From Candidatus Schekmanbacteria bacterium (GTDB lineage Bacteria; CSSED10-310; JACPHN01): a DNA stretch of 64,000 bases. Below, piece after piece: positions 16,150-25,136 of the stretch. Below the pieces are notes generated by a model. That model worked only from the letters and a program-made list of their open reading frames with translations. It was not told the DNA's origin and did not search any database. The stretch lies in assembly GCA_016188575.1 (NCBI GenBank), contig JACPHN010000082.1:51419-115418 (forward strand), given 5' to 3'. The translations under genes were made by a program, and so were the position numbers. Each line of letters starts with the position of its first letter. Position 1 is the first letter of the stretch.

Positions 16150-17430
16150 ATGGCGACGGCCAACGACCACCTGGCGAATGCTCGAGCTCTGGTCGCCCAG
16201 GACCGCATGTTCGAGGCGATCGATGCATACAACAAGGCCATCGATGCGGATCCGGTGCTGGCGGATGCCTACGTCGAGCTCGGTCGCATCGAGCTCATGC
16301 GGCGGGAAGTGTACGACGAAGCCGGCACCGACAAGTCAGACCGCTCAGAAACATTCATAGAAGCTCTGAAAAAGGCCGAAGGTCTGGTCGACCATGGCTT
16401 GGAGCTTGCTCCCAATCACGTTCTCGGGCACGCCGTCAAGGGTTTGGCGCGCGCTCTCGACCTCGATTGGCGCGGCGCCGTCGGCTTCCTGGAGAAGGCT
16501 GTCGCCGCGGACGACGCGCTCACCTTCGCTCACTTCAACCTCGGTCGCGCCTACTTCGAGACCGGAAACATGGCCCGCGCCGAGGTCGAGGCCCGCAAGG
16601 TGCTCGAGCAGAATCCCAAGCACTTCCAGGCCTACTTTGGACTCGGGCAGATCCTCATCAAGCTCGGCAAGATGAAAGAGGGGCTCGACAGCATTCTTCA
16701 GGCGCTCCGCGTCAACCCGTTCTATGTGCCGTCCTACCTGTTCATGGCCGAATTCTTCTTGCGGACGTCCAAGTTCGAGGCCGGCGAAAAGCTCGTGCGC
16801 GAAGGCTTGCGCCACGTTCCCTCCGCCCCGGCGCTGTACGATGCCCTGATCAAGCTGTGCATGGCCCAACAGGATACCAAGAAAGCGCTCGATGCCGCGG
16901 TGCATGTTCTGCGCGTGCGCGGCGACGCCACCGACTACATGACTGTCGGCAATCTCGAGCTCGCTTCAGGCTCCATCGACAAGGCGGAGAAAGCGTACAA
17001 GAAAGCCGCGGAGCTGGCCCCTCAGGCGTGGGAACCCTACTTCAACCTGGGCGAGCTGTACGGCGTGACCGTGGTGGCAAAGAACGAGAGAGACGCGCAG
17101 CACTTTCAGGAGCTCGCGCGCGGCTCCTATCTTCGTGCCCAGGAGCTGGCCGGCAACAACTACAAGATCCAGAACGCCCTGGCGCTGATGGAAATGAAGG
17201 CCGGAACCGTGGAGGCGTGCGCCGACGCGGCGAAGATGTTCGAGGCGGCGCTCGCACTGAACCCCGATGGTAACGAGGCGCGCTACAACCTGGCGCTGTG
17301 CCTGGCGAAGACCGGAGAGAACGGCCGTGCCCGACAATACGTCATGGACGTCATCGGCAAGACGCGGCCCGGCTCGGACCTGCACCAGCAGGGCCAGCGA
17401 TTGCTCGGCACCCTGAGCAAGTTGCGCTAA
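16150..17430 (+). CDS. Tetratricopeptide repeat protein
   Basis: The 426-aa protein has no signal peptide and about nine TPR-like helical pairs, for example FEAIDAYNKAIDADPVLADA, FAHFNLGRAYFETGNMARAE, FQAYFGLGQILIKLGKMKEG and EARYNLALCLAKTGENGRAR. It is probably a cytoplasmic scaffold or chaperone. Start at 16150 has GGGAGGT 7 nt upstream; an in-frame extension to 16078 lacks one. There is no operon partner. The partner protein cannot be inferred; TPR proteins are frequent in this genome, including the type III chaperone-like pair. Confidence 0.8.
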   Translation: MATANDHLANARALVAQDRMFEAIDAYNKAIDADPVLADAYVELGRIELMRREVYDEAGTDKSDRSETFIEALKKAEGLVDHGLELAPNHVLGHAVKGLARALDLDWRGAVGFLEKAVAADDALTFAHFNLGRAYFETGNMARAEVEARKVLEQNPKHFQAYFGLGQILIKLGKMKEGLDSILQALRVNPFYVPSYLFMAEFFLRTSKFEAGEKLVREGLRHVPSAPALYDALIKLCMAQQDTKKALDAAVHVLRVRGDATDYMTVGNLELASGSIDKAEKAYKKAAELAPQAWEPYFNLGELYGVTVVAKNERDAQHFQELARGSYLRAQELAGNNYKIQNALALMEMKAGTVEACADAAKMFEAALALNPDGNEARYNLALCLAKTGENGRARQYVMDVIGKTRPGSDLHQQGQRLLGTLSKLR

Positions 17431-17436
17431 CACCCC

Positions 17437-17469
17437 GCGGCGCGGACTTACCCCCCCCGACCGCGCCGC
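17437..17469. terminator. Hairpin at a convergent gene junction
   Basis: A perfect 9-bp stem, GCGGCGCGG and CCGCGCCGC with a 15-nt C-rich loop, lies between the stops of the TPR gene and the rhodanese gene. No T-run follows on either strand, so it may be a factor-dependent or weak bidirectional terminator. Confidence 0.35.
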
Positions 17470-17492
17470 ACACGACGCCGTCCGGCTGGCCA

Positions 17493-17912
17493 CTATGGCG
17501 CCGGGCGGCGTTCTTTCTCGGCCCGCCGCCACGCGAGGATTCCCCCAGCGTTTGTCACCTGCATGTAGCCCGCCGCTTCGAGCACCCGCTTTGCCCACGC
17601 GGCGCGATGTCCGCTCAGGCAGTACAGGACGATCGGCGCGGAAAAGTCATCGCCCGTTAGCGCGCGGACCTCGTCAAGCCGCCGGGCGATCCGCCAGAAG
17701 GGAATGTGGTGCGCCCCCTCGACGTGGCCGAGCCAGTACTCGACCGCGCTGCGGACATCGATCAGCACGGCTCCTTCTTCTCTGACCAGGCGCTGCGCCG
17801 CCCTCGCGTCGGACCCGCGCGGTGCTGCCGCAGCGCGCTCGTAGGCGTCGGTGCCGCCGTGAGCGTGACATGCGGCGAGCGCCGCGGCCGCCAGCAGCGC
17901 CTTCCACTGCAG
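17493..17912 (-). CDS. Rhodanese-domain lipoprotein (start uncertain)
   Basis: The C-terminal domain is a single rhodanese: GAVLIDVRSAVEYWLGHVEG, AHHIPF, and the active-site loop CLSGHR with the catalytic cysteine, then NAGGILAWRRAEKE. Upstream is a lipoprotein-like signal, ALLAAAALAACHAHGG. No ATG, GTG or TTG sits directly before this signal. GGAGG lies 4 nt before an in-frame CTG at 17912, which I use as the most sensible start; the frame is open to 18119. The protein is probably a periplasmic sulfurtransferase or persulfide-handling protein. Confidence 0.7.
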   Translation of the reverse strand: MQWKALLAAAALAACHAHGGTDAYERAAAAPRGSDARAAQRLVREEGAVLIDVRSAVEYWLGHVEGAHHIPFWRIARRLDEVRALTGDDFSAPIVLYCLSGHRAAWAKRVLEAAGYMQVTNAGGILAWRRAEKERRPAP

Positions 17913-17950
17913 CGTGCCTCCGCGCTGCCGGCCGCGCAAGTCTTGGGAGC

Positions 17951-18110
17951 AGGTTGGATCCACCGCTTGTTCGCCTCCGTCCCTCCCCGTATCGCCATCG
18001 GCGGCGCCGCACAAGATGGGGTGATGAGCCTGATTCACCGCCTGCTCGGCGTGCAGGCGACAGCGCCCCTCTCCGTCCCTCCCCCGCTGGCGGGGCGAGG
18101 TGGATACGCC
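17951..18110. repeat. Dispersed GC-rich intergenic repeat, copy at 17.95-18.11 kb
   Basis: The 408-nt gap 17913-18320 holds no gene. It carries two versions of a recurring unit. The first runs from GGATCCACCGCTTGTTCG into CCTCCGTCCCTCCCC (about 17956-17988). The second contains GATTCACCGCCTGCTCGGCG, CTCCGTCCCTCCCCC, and the stem-loop CCCCCGC-TG-GCGGGG (18032-18105). Related sequence occurs near 25.03, 40.66, 44.75 and 55.24-55.35 kb. Confidence 0.55.
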
Positions 18111-18320
18111 TTCGGCCAATCGCGCGAACGCAAGTCACAAGACCCTGATTGCGATTTCAGGGTTTTCAGCTCGTCGCGCTGCGGTCAACCGTACTCTGTT
18201 TGCCGCAGCGTGAAGAGCAAGGCCCGCGCCGTCGTCGCTCGCGCCGCGGAGCGTTGGCATGGTTCGTGCTAACTGGCAGGCATCCACAAACCTCTCACGC
18301 CTCTTTCGAGGAGATTCACC

Positions 18321-19193
18321 GTGAACACGATTTCTGTCAACCCCAACATTCCGTACGCACTGATCGCCCACGCCTCCTCGGATCCGACCAAGTCCAGGGC
18401 CATCGTTGCCCAGAACGACACGACCGCTGCGAAGGACACCTTTGACATCGGCGACGGTCCGCAGCTTCGCGAGCTGCGCCAGCGCCCCCTCGCTCCCGCT
18501 TCTTCGCTGCTTTTTCCTGCGGTGCCGGTCCCGGCCGGCGCGCCGCACGCCTGGGGCGCGACCGGCGGCCTGGCCGCGGCGCGACCTCTCTTCACCAGCC
18601 TCGAGCAGCTCGTAAGCGCGCTGATCGGCCGCCTCGCGGCACCGGCGTGGGATCCGGCGCTCGCGTCCTCACTTTTCAGCATTTTCGAGACCGTCGACAG
18701 GACGGTCGCCAGCGCTCCCCAGTTCCCGGGAGTCCCTGCGGACGCCGCGCAGGTACTGCGCCGTCTGGCTGATCTGCCGGCGGCTGGCAACCGGATCAAG
18801 AACGAGGTCTTCGCCGCCTTGGCCAACGACGGCCGACTGGACGAAGGCGAGCTGCACGCGCTCATCGCCCGGTTCATCGACGACGTGAAGATCGGTCCAG
18901 GGCGCTGCGGCACCGGCCCCGGCAGCGAGCCGGCGCTGAGCAGCGAAGAGCGCGCCACTCTGCACCGGTATCTGTTCGACAGCTTCGATGAGCTACTCGC
19001 GACGCCGGCGAGCGACCGGCCCACGAACCTTTCGGAGGTCCCGAGCACGCCCTGGCCGCCTCTCTACTATGACCTCTTCGGCGTGCAACAGATGCTGGCC
19101 GTCCTGTTGGGTCTGGCGGACGACCAGAACGCGCTGAGAAGAGGCCGCGATCTGTACGGTTTCCCCACCATGGCGGCGGGGCGGCGAGCGTGA
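18321..19193 (+). CDS. Hypothetical protein, 290 aa
   Basis: GTG start with GAGGAG 7 nt upstream. The N-terminal 90 residues are low in structure (Ser/Ala/Pro-rich, no signal peptide). The rest is helical, with LFTSLEQLVSALIGRLAAP, AAGNRIKNEVFAALANDGRLD followed by EGELHALIARFIDDV, and LFGVQQMLAVLLGLADDQNA. The NDGRLDEGEL stretch resembles an EF-hand-like or regulatory loop, though not a complete canonical one. No family recognised. A disordered N-terminus with a helical body is compatible with a secreted type III substrate, but this is only a suggestion. Confidence 0.6.
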   Translation: MNTISVNPNIPYALIAHASSDPTKSRAIVAQNDTTAAKDTFDIGDGPQLRELRQRPLAPASSLLFPAVPVPAGAPHAWGATGGLAAARPLFTSLEQLVSALIGRLAAPAWDPALASSLFSIFETVDRTVASAPQFPGVPADAAQVLRRLADLPAAGNRIKNEVFAALANDGRLDEGELHALIARFIDDVKIGPGRCGTGPGSEPALSSEERATLHRYLFDSFDELLATPASDRPTNLSEVPSTPWPPLYYDLFGVQQMLAVLLGLADDQNALRRGRDLYGFPTMAAGRRA

Positions 19194-19239
19194 CGAAGAT
19201 CCCTCGCTGCGAAGCGAGAGAGCGCTCCGCCCCCCCACC

Positions 19240-19273
19240 CCGCCCCTCCCCGCGCAAGCGCGGGGAGGGGCGG
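19240..19273. repeat. Perfect 16-bp palindrome of the dispersed repeat family
   Basis: CCGCCCCTCCCCGCGC (19240-19255) and its exact complement (19258-19273) are separated by AA. It sits 46 nt after the preceding stop codon with no T-run. It may act as a transcript-end hairpin, but its composition matches the GC-rich repeats found elsewhere in the window. Confidence 0.6.
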
Positions 19274-19377
19274 AGGGCATGCGCGCTCGGATTAGACGGA
19301 TGCCGCTTCCTGTCCCCCTCCGCCCCCGCTTGCGGTGCCCACTCGCTCCGTAACGATGCTTTATGGAGAGAAATCAG

Positions 19378-19433
19378 GCGTCGGCAGAATGTGGTTTACA
19401 CCATGGCGAGCGCAATGCGCGTGCACGCTTGTA
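19378..19433 (+). repeat. 56-nt dispersed repeat, copy 1
   Basis: By hand alignment this 56-nt block matches 54140-54195 at about 49 of 56 positions, with the longest identity around ATGGCGAGCGCAATGCGCGT. A shorter inverted match (TCGCATTGCGCTCGCC) directly follows the nirS stop at 53941. Nothing coding is evident. Confidence 0.6.
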
Positions 19434-19555
19434 AAGGACCGCCTCCGGCATCTTGCCGAAGCCAGAAGTCATGGGTTTGACGGAAGAGGTGGAGGGTGAA
19501 TCGGGGTAGGGACGACGAGTGACGGAAAGTCAACCATTTTCATCGTTGCTCTTTT

Positions 19556-19653
19556 GTGGGTTTCGAGGGAGCTGACGAGAGATATGCCCGTGGCTTCGGC
19601 CACGCCTGGGCAGGCTCAGCAAAGGGGCAACGCCAAAGCATTCCTCTGATCCC
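19556..19653 (+). repeat. Diverged repeat, copy 1 of an inverted pair
   Basis: This begins GTGGGTTTCGAGG, passes through a TTCGGCCACGCCTGGG region and ends GCCAAAGCATTCCTC. The same order of blocks appears in reverse orientation at 20212-20380. In between lie a MITE-like hairpin element and one small ORF. This may be the outer arms of a decayed mobile element. Confidence 0.45.
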
Positions 19654-19742
19654 GCGAGCGGACTCATCCGAGGCGCTCCCCAGACCTCCCATTGGGCCTT
19701 TTTGGCATACCTTCCCATCAAGGGGAGCGAGGATCAGACGAT

Positions 19743-19929
19743 GGACCGGCCACTTTCCGATGAGATAAAACATCTAACGCGAATTTGGCCAGAAAATTCC
19801 TGAGAAACCGGCCAGAATCGCCATAGATACGGCCATCTGCGCGAAAAATGGCCGGGAACGGGGGGAATTGAGGCGAATTGGCGGCCAAAATTGCCTCAGA
19901 TGTTTTATCTTCGGAAAGTATGGCCGGTC
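19743..19929. mobile_element. MITE-like element with about 47-bp imperfect terminal inverted repeats
   Basis: The left arm 19743-19790 starts GACCGGCCACTTTCCGA and contains GATAAAACATCT. The right arm 19883-19929, read on the other strand, starts GACCGGCCATACTTTCCGA and contains the same GATAAAACATCT, both ending TTGGCC. The 92-nt centre has further GGCC palindromes but no ORF. AT content is higher than the surroundings. A non-autonomous transposon end pair is the simplest reading; a large RNA hairpin is the alternative. Confidence 0.6.
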
Positions 19930-19939
19930 TGGCCGCCAC

Positions 19940-20152
19940 TCACCAGACCCCCCGCTGCCACCTGCTCACCACCGCATCCAGGCAGTCGCCTAGCTCCGCC
20001 TCCGTCACCTGCAGCGCGCCCGCCGGCCGTACGGCGTCACCGGCGAGCCGGCGCTGCTCCGGGGACAGCAGCGGCCGGTAAACGTGCTCGTAGCGCGGCG
20101 GGAGGTCAGGCAGCACCTGGCGCCTCTCGCGGCGCAGCAGGAGCGAATCCAT
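19940..20152 (-). CDS. Small hypothetical protein, 70 aa
   Basis: The ORF starts MDSLLLRRERRQVLPDLPPR and ends DCLDAVVSRWQRGVW. An AAGGAG lies 6 nt before the ATG, which favours real translation. The peptide is Arg/Leu-rich and probably helical, with no recognised domain. It lies between the MITE-like element and an inverted repeat copy, so it may be part of the mobile element. Confidence 0.45.
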   Translation of the reverse strand: MDSLLLRRERRQVLPDLPPRYEHVYRPLLSPEQRRLAGDAVRPAGALQVTEAELGDCLDAVVSRWQRGVW

Positions 20153-20211
20153 TTCTGGCTCCTTGTGGATTTCGGGGAGCTCATCGGAAAGGCCCGTGCC
20201 CGGTATAGGAG

Positions 20212-20380
20212 GAATGCTTTGGCGCTGCCGCTCTTATGCCACGCTGAAGGATTGAAGCTTCCCGGGGTGCGCGCGCCTCTGGCCCGCATCTTCCGTACCA
20301 AGAAGGCGGGTCGAAGGCCCGCACCCAGGCAAGGACGAAACCTCGGACGCTGCCCTTCGCCAGCTCCTCGAAACCCATGA
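20212..20380 (-). repeat. Diverged repeat, copy 2 (inverted)
   Basis: On the minus strand this reads ATGGGTTTCGAGGAGCTGGC, continues through a TTGCCTGGGTGCGG region and ends GCCAAAGCATTCCTCC, matching the order of copy 1 at 19556-19653. The remaining gap to 20737 contains a loose CTCCCCCCAG/GCGGAGG element of the dispersed family and the segment GTCGACGCCGAGCAGGCGG, but no gene. Confidence 0.45.
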
Positions 20381-20737
20381 AGAGCCTTCATCGTTGCGGA
20401 ATGAGTGGGTGGCGGGATGGTCGCGGTGGGGGGCGGACTGCGGCGGGCTCGCCCTTCTTCCCCTCTCCGGGTCTCCCCCCAGTGAGCGGAGGACGGTTAT
20501 TGCGCGTTGCCACTGCTTGTCCGGGAGCCTATGGGATCGGAGGGAGGCGTTCTCGCGTCGACGCCGAGCAGGCGGTAGATTCAAGCACGGCCTTCGTGAT
20601 TGCGGATCGTTCGGCGGCGGCATACCATGTTGGGCTCTGCTCGCGCAGACCGCCGCTGGACCGGTGCGAACCTGCACCGTCGTGCGTGACCGCGCGGCTG
20701 GGAAGGTGACGGCCACGCCACGGAGACCGCGAACGAG

Positions 20738-22558
20738 ATGTCGAAAAACTGGCGCGATCGGCTGCGCATCGAGAGCCGTGAACGGGTCTATTTGTATGCG
20801 CTGCTGATCGGAATTGCCGCAGGGCTGTTCGCGGCGGCGTTCGCTGCGGGGCTGGCGGCGCTCGAATCACTCTTGCAGGATGGACGACCGACTGGAGCCG
20901 CGTTGCGCGGGGCGCCGGCAGGCGCGGGGGCGGGCCTGGGCTCGTGGCTCCTCGTGTTCCTGCCCGTCGTGGGCGGGCTCGTTTCCGGCCTCCTCACCCA
21001 CTTCTTTGCGCCGGAGGCAGCCGGGCCGGGGACCGCGGCGCTCGTCAACGACTTCCACAACCGGGAAGGCATCGTCCGCGGCCGCGTCGCCATCGTGAAA
21101 GGGCTCAGCAGCATGGCGACGCTGGCGAGCGGGGGCAGCGCGGGCAAGGAAGGACCACTCGCGCAGATGGGTGCGGCAATCGGGTCGTGGTGGGCACAGG
21201 TGTGCGGCGCGGGAAGCCGCGCCCGGAGGACCCTGATGCTTGCAGGGGCCGCGGGCGGGCTCGGGGCGATCTTCCGCGCCCCGCTCGGCGGTGCGCTCAC
21301 CGTCATCGAGGTCCTGTACCGGGACGACTTCGAAAGCGACGCGCTGGTCCCGTGCACCATCGCCTCTCTCGCCGGGTACGCGACCATGGGCGCCCTGCTC
21401 GGCACCGACAGCATCTTCCGCATGCGCGCCGATCTCGCCTTCAACAGTTGGTTCGAGCTGCTGTTCTACGCGGTCCTCGGGCTCCTCTGCTATCCCGTGG
21501 GTGCGCTTTTCATCAGCGCCTACCACTTCAGCAGCTCGCGGCTGTTCCCGCGCCTGCCGCTCAGACGGTGGATGATTCCGGCGATGGGAGGCATCGGCAC
21601 CGCCACGGTCGGTCTGGCTTTTCCGCAGATCCTCGGCTCGGGTTTCGGGTTTCTGCAGGCCGTCATGCTGGGCGATGACAGCGGCATCGGGCACATGGGC
21701 ACGGGGCTATTTCTCGCGCTCGCGTTCGCGAAACTGGTCGCCACCTGCTCTACTGTCGGCTCGGGCGCATCCGGAGGCATCTTCGCGCCGTCGCTGTTCA
21801 TCGGTGGGATGCTCGGCGGTTTTGTAGGATCCCTGGCGCAGGCGCTCGCGCCGGGAGCCGTGCCTTCGCTCGCACCCTACATCATCGTCGGCATGGGCGG
21901 CTTTTTCGCGGGGGTCGCCAATGCCCCGCTCGGCACGCTGATCATGGTTTGCGAGATGACGCGGGGTTATGCGCTGCTAGTGCCGCTCATCGTGGTCTCG
22001 CTGATCGCCATGCTGCTGAACCGGGGAAGACCGATCTACCCCGCGCAGGTCGACAACCGCTTTGCGTCGCCGGCGCACTTGTGGAACATGCGCCCCGATG
22101 TGCTCCAGCGCCTGCGGGTCGGGGAGCTGGGGCCGTTTGCCCGCCGCAGCGTGGTGCTCAACACCATGTCGTTGTCCGCGCTGCAGCAACAGGCCCAGGA
22201 GTCGCGCGCCACCGACTTTATCGTCGTCGACGCGCAGGATCGCTACGTCGGTGGCGTTTCGCTCCGGCACGTCTTTGTCGATGCTCCCGACGCCGCTGTG
22301 CTCGAAAACCTGCTGCTGGTTCACGAGATCGCCCACGCGACACCGGCGGTCACCGTCGATGACGACTTGCGCGCGGTGATGGCGCGGCTTCTTGACGCCG
22401 ACCTGGACAAGATCGCGGTGCTCGAGGGCGACCGGGTGATCGGCTACCTGCACCTGCGAGACATCCTGCGCGCCTATGGGGCCGCAGTCGCGCGTCTGGC
22501 GCCACCGCAGGGTACTGCGGCGGAAGCGGCTACCGCCGCGACTCGACCTGCCGGCTGA
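20738..22558 (+). CDS. ClC-family chloride channel/transporter with C-terminal CBS pair
   Basis: 606-aa inner-membrane protein with about ten hydrophobic segments in 20-430. The gating-glutamate motif GSAGKEGPLAQMG lies near residue 138, and GSGASGGIFAPSLFIGG, holding the GxFxP motif, near 345. The first selectivity motif (GSGIP) is replaced by GPGTAA, as in the distant bacterial ClC subgroup. Residues about 465-590 form two CBS domains (FIVVDAQDRYVGGVSLRHVF and IAVLEGDRVIGYLHLRDIL) that probably sense adenine nucleotides. The gating Glu suggests Cl-/H+ exchange. No neighbour hints at a specific role. Confidence 0.9.
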   Translation: MSKNWRDRLRIESRERVYLYALLIGIAAGLFAAAFAAGLAALESLLQDGRPTGAALRGAPAGAGAGLGSWLLVFLPVVGGLVSGLLTHFFAPEAAGPGTAALVNDFHNREGIVRGRVAIVKGLSSMATLASGGSAGKEGPLAQMGAAIGSWWAQVCGAGSRARRTLMLAGAAGGLGAIFRAPLGGALTVIEVLYRDDFESDALVPCTIASLAGYATMGALLGTDSIFRMRADLAFNSWFELLFYAVLGLLCYPVGALFISAYHFSSSRLFPRLPLRRWMIPAMGGIGTATVGLAFPQILGSGFGFLQAVMLGDDSGIGHMGTGLFLALAFAKLVATCSTVGSGASGGIFAPSLFIGGMLGGFVGSLAQALAPGAVPSLAPYIIVGMGGFFAGVANAPLGTLIMVCEMTRGYALLVPLIVVSLIAMLLNRGRPIYPAQVDNRFASPAHLWNMRPDVLQRLRVGELGPFARRSVVLNTMSLSALQQQAQESRATDFIVVDAQDRYVGGVSLRHVFVDAPDAAVLENLLLVHEIAHATPAVTVDDDLRAVMARLLDADLDKIAVLEGDRVIGYLHLRDILRAYGAAVARLAPPQGTAAEAATAATRPAG

Positions 22559-22803
22559 CCCCGGCGGGCCACCGCGCGCGCCCGCGGTGCTAGCCCCCGA
22601 GGTCGGGTTTCTGATTCGGTGAGGGCCAGTGATCCACCGGTGATCGATCACGCCAGGACATCTGTCCGACGGATCGATCGCGCGAAGCGGTTGACGACCT
22701 GCGAGTGGCGATCCTAACATCGAACAGGAGCGAATCCTTATGATTGGCCCGTTCCCAACCGCTCGCCCGCCCGCAAGTGGAATCACCAGGAGGATTTCTG
22801 AAC

Positions 22804-23373
22804 ATGGGTCAAGCGGCCACCAGGCGATACGGCTATGCGGAGTATCTCATCGTCGAGCACGATACCGGAACGCGCCACGAATACCTGGATGGGCAAACGT
22901 GGGCGATGGCGGGGGGCACGCCTCGACACTCCGCAATCAAGTCGAATCTACAAGCGCTTTTTCGCAACGCGTTGCACGGCACGCCATGCCGGCCGTACGA
23001 CAGCGACTTGAAGATCAGGGTGCTGAAAACGGGGCTCGCGACCTACCCAGACCTGGCCGTGTTGTGCGGCAGGCTCGAGACCCATCCGGAAGACCCCAAC
23101 GCCGTAACCAACCCGGTGTTGCTCGGCGAGGTGTTGTCGGACGACACCGAAGCCTGGGACCGCGGCGGCAAGTTCGCGCACTTCCGGTGCATCACCTCCC
23201 TGCGCCACTATCTGCTCTTGCCTCAGGACAGCGAGCGCATCGAGAGCTATACGCGGCAAGAGGATGGTTCGTGGCGGCTCACCGAGCACTTCAGTGGTGA
23301 TGTCGTTGGACTCGAGGCGCTTGGCGTCGAGCTCCACGTCGACCTTGTCTATCAGGACCTTCCGTCGACGTGA
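22804..23373 (+). CDS. Uma2-family (DUF820) endonuclease-like protein
   Basis: The 189-aa protein fits the Uma2 restriction-endonuclease-like fold: RHEYLDGQTWAMAGGTPRH near the N-terminus, then CRPYDSDLKIRVL, YPDLAVLCG and NPVLLGEVLSDDTEAWDRG, followed by KFAHFRCITSLRHYLLL. The PD and E-x-S residues fit the PD-(D/E)xK-like site. ATG at 22804 follows AGGAGG. The family is abundant in cyanobacteria and other multicellular or complex bacteria and is often mobile; no role has been proven for most members. Confidence 0.85.
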   Translation: MGQAATRRYGYAEYLIVEHDTGTRHEYLDGQTWAMAGGTPRHSAIKSNLQALFRNALHGTPCRPYDSDLKIRVLKTGLATYPDLAVLCGRLETHPEDPNAVTNPVLLGEVLSDDTEAWDRGGKFAHFRCITSLRHYLLLPQDSERIESYTRQEDGSWRLTEHFSGDVVGLEALGVELHVDLVYQDLPST

Positions 23374-23513
23374 AAGGGGAGAACGCGGCGCTTTCGCTGC
23401 GGGGAGCGTCCGGCCGGGTCGCGGACTGGATGCTTTCCGGCGTGATCCCGGCCTGCGGCGGGAAGAAGTGCAAAAGACGAAAACGGGACATTCTGCCGAC
23501 GCCGGATTTCGGA

Positions 23514-24989
23514 TCAGTCGGAATCCGCGACCTTGCCCGCGAGGTCCGCGAACGCGTCGCGGAGGCTGACGCGGGCGATGGCGCCGCGCACCTCGAGCTC
23601 GTAGCAGCGGTTCAGCAGGATTTGCAGAACCGAGCGATCGCCCTTGGGGCGGCCGAAGCTCCCCTCCAAGTTGCTTCGGCTCACGAGCTCGGCGACCGAC
23701 CGCTTGCCGTCGAGCGTCGCGAAAAACGGCGCGTCCTGCGGTGTGATCGAAAACGTGCCGCCGCTGATGAGGTTGAGGGCGTGCGCCTGCACGGGTGACC
23801 CCGAGGGCACGTAGCTCCAGCGCGGGATCGTCGTGGTGTCCCACGGATTGTAGGCGCGGGCGACGGTGAGCGAGCCGCGGCGCTCGGCGCGGGCGGAGCG
23901 ATCGACGATGAGGATGGAACGTGGGTAGACGAAGTCCAGGCCGGTCTTCGCGAAGTGGGCGGCGACCTTGGCCGCGATTTCCTCCTCGGAAAGCTGCCGC
24001 GAAGCGCCGTACTTGGTCACCGCCACGGTGAGCTGCCGCAGGTAGGCGTCGTCCATGAGCCCGCGGAAGCCGAGCACCAGCGTCGCCGCGTGGTCGGGGT
24101 GCTCGCGCAGGTGCGTTGCCAGCAGGTCTTCCAGGACCGGGCCCTGAGCGGTCCCGAGGCAGCCGATGACGAAGATCGCCTGCGCGCCTTCGGTCATCAC
24201 CGCGGGGAGCTCGTCGAGGAACCGGGCGATGAAGTCGAGCCCGAGGCTGCCGCCGTGTCCGGAGACCGGGAGCTGGAGGTCGGGCGCCATGGGCACGTAG
24301 GGCGCGTTGCAGGCGATGAGGTCGAAGTGCTCGCCCGCCGCCAGCGCGCCGCACCCGTCGCTCTCGCGGAAGGAGACGATGTCGTCCAGGCCGTTGAGCA
24401 TGGCGTTGACGCGGGCGATGGCCACCGCGCGCGGCTCGATCTCGAGGCCGACCGCCGCTGCGACGCCGCGGCGCGCCGCAGCGCGGATGGCCAGGAACCC
24501 GCTGCCACAGCACAGATCGAGGACGCGGCGGCCGGGGAGCGCCGGGATGTGATGGGCCAGGCGATACGAATCGGCGCCGAGGTAGACGGCGAAATCCTCA
24601 TGACGCGTCTCGGGGCTCTGCCGGTTCGCCCAGAAGTACTGGCCATCGAGCGACGCGAGCGCGGCGTACGGCGCGCGCACGTGGTCCGCGGCGGCGCTGA
24701 GCAGTGAGAGCCCGGCGAGAGAGTCCATGACGTCCTGCGGAAGAATCGCCCGCACGGCGGCGGCGGGCACGGCATCGCCGAGGAGGAGCAAGCGCACGAC
24801 GGGGGCGGCGGCGGCGCCGAGCGCCGCGAGTCGATGGCGCACCAGTGGCGCCTCGGATGCCGACACGAACGGCTCGCCGAAATAGGAATCGGTGCGAACG
24901 GCGCGGTTGATGTCGTCGTAGCGGATCTCGAGGAGGATGCTGCGGAACGTGCGGAGGGCGTCAGCAGCTTGTGTGGGGTCCGAGGTCAT
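23514..24989 (-). CDS. Class I SAM-dependent methyltransferase, HemK/small-domain type, with extra C-terminal domain
   Basis: In this 491-aa protein, residues about 150-300 form a Rossmann methyltransferase with motif I VLDLCCGSGFLAI and motif IV NAPYVP, a variant of the NPPY found in N5-glutamine and N6-adenine methyltransferases. The N-terminal 140 residues resemble the helical substrate-recognition part of HemK-like proteins. A C-terminal region (about 395-490) with FFATLDGKRSVAELVSRSN looks like a PqqD-like or winged-helix module. Target unknown. Confidence 0.75.
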   Translation of the reverse strand: MTSDPTQAADALRTFRSILLEIRYDDINRAVRTDSYFGEPFVSASEAPLVRHRLAALGAAAAPVVRLLLLGDAVPAAAVRAILPQDVMDSLAGLSLLSAAADHVRAPYAALASLDGQYFWANRQSPETRHEDFAVYLGADSYRLAHHIPALPGRRVLDLCCGSGFLAIRAAARRGVAAAVGLEIEPRAVAIARVNAMLNGLDDIVSFRESDGCGALAAGEHFDLIACNAPYVPMAPDLQLPVSGHGGSLGLDFIARFLDELPAVMTEGAQAIFVIGCLGTAQGPVLEDLLATHLREHPDHAATLVLGFRGLMDDAYLRQLTVAVTKYGASRQLSEEEIAAKVAAHFAKTGLDFVYPRSILIVDRSARAERRGSLTVARAYNPWDTTTIPRWSYVPSGSPVQAHALNLISGGTFSITPQDAPFFATLDGKRSVAELVSRSNLEGSFGRPKGDRSVLQILLNRCYELEVRGAIARVSLRDAFADLAGKVADSD

Positions 24990-25068
24990 GAGAGATCCTC
25001 CGGGAGAGAGGAGATGCGGGCTCTTTGCGCCCCCCGCTCGTGCGGGGAGGCGAGGTGGCGGGTCGCTG

Positions 25069-25113
25069 AAAAAAATTTGGCGCCCGGCCGAGATCCCAGC
25101 TCGACCGGGCGCC
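25069..25113 (-). terminator. Intrinsic terminator after the chaperone gene
   Basis: On the minus strand GGCGCCCGG and CCGGGCGCC, with an inner CGAG/CTCG, form a strong stem (25079-25113) followed by AAA and seven T residues. It lies 24 nt past the stop at 25137. A GC-rich CCCCGC-TCGT-GCGGGG hairpin of the dispersed repeat family follows at about 25032-25047. Confidence 0.85.
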
Positions 25114-25136
25114 CAGGTTGCGGAGACCTGCCGGTA

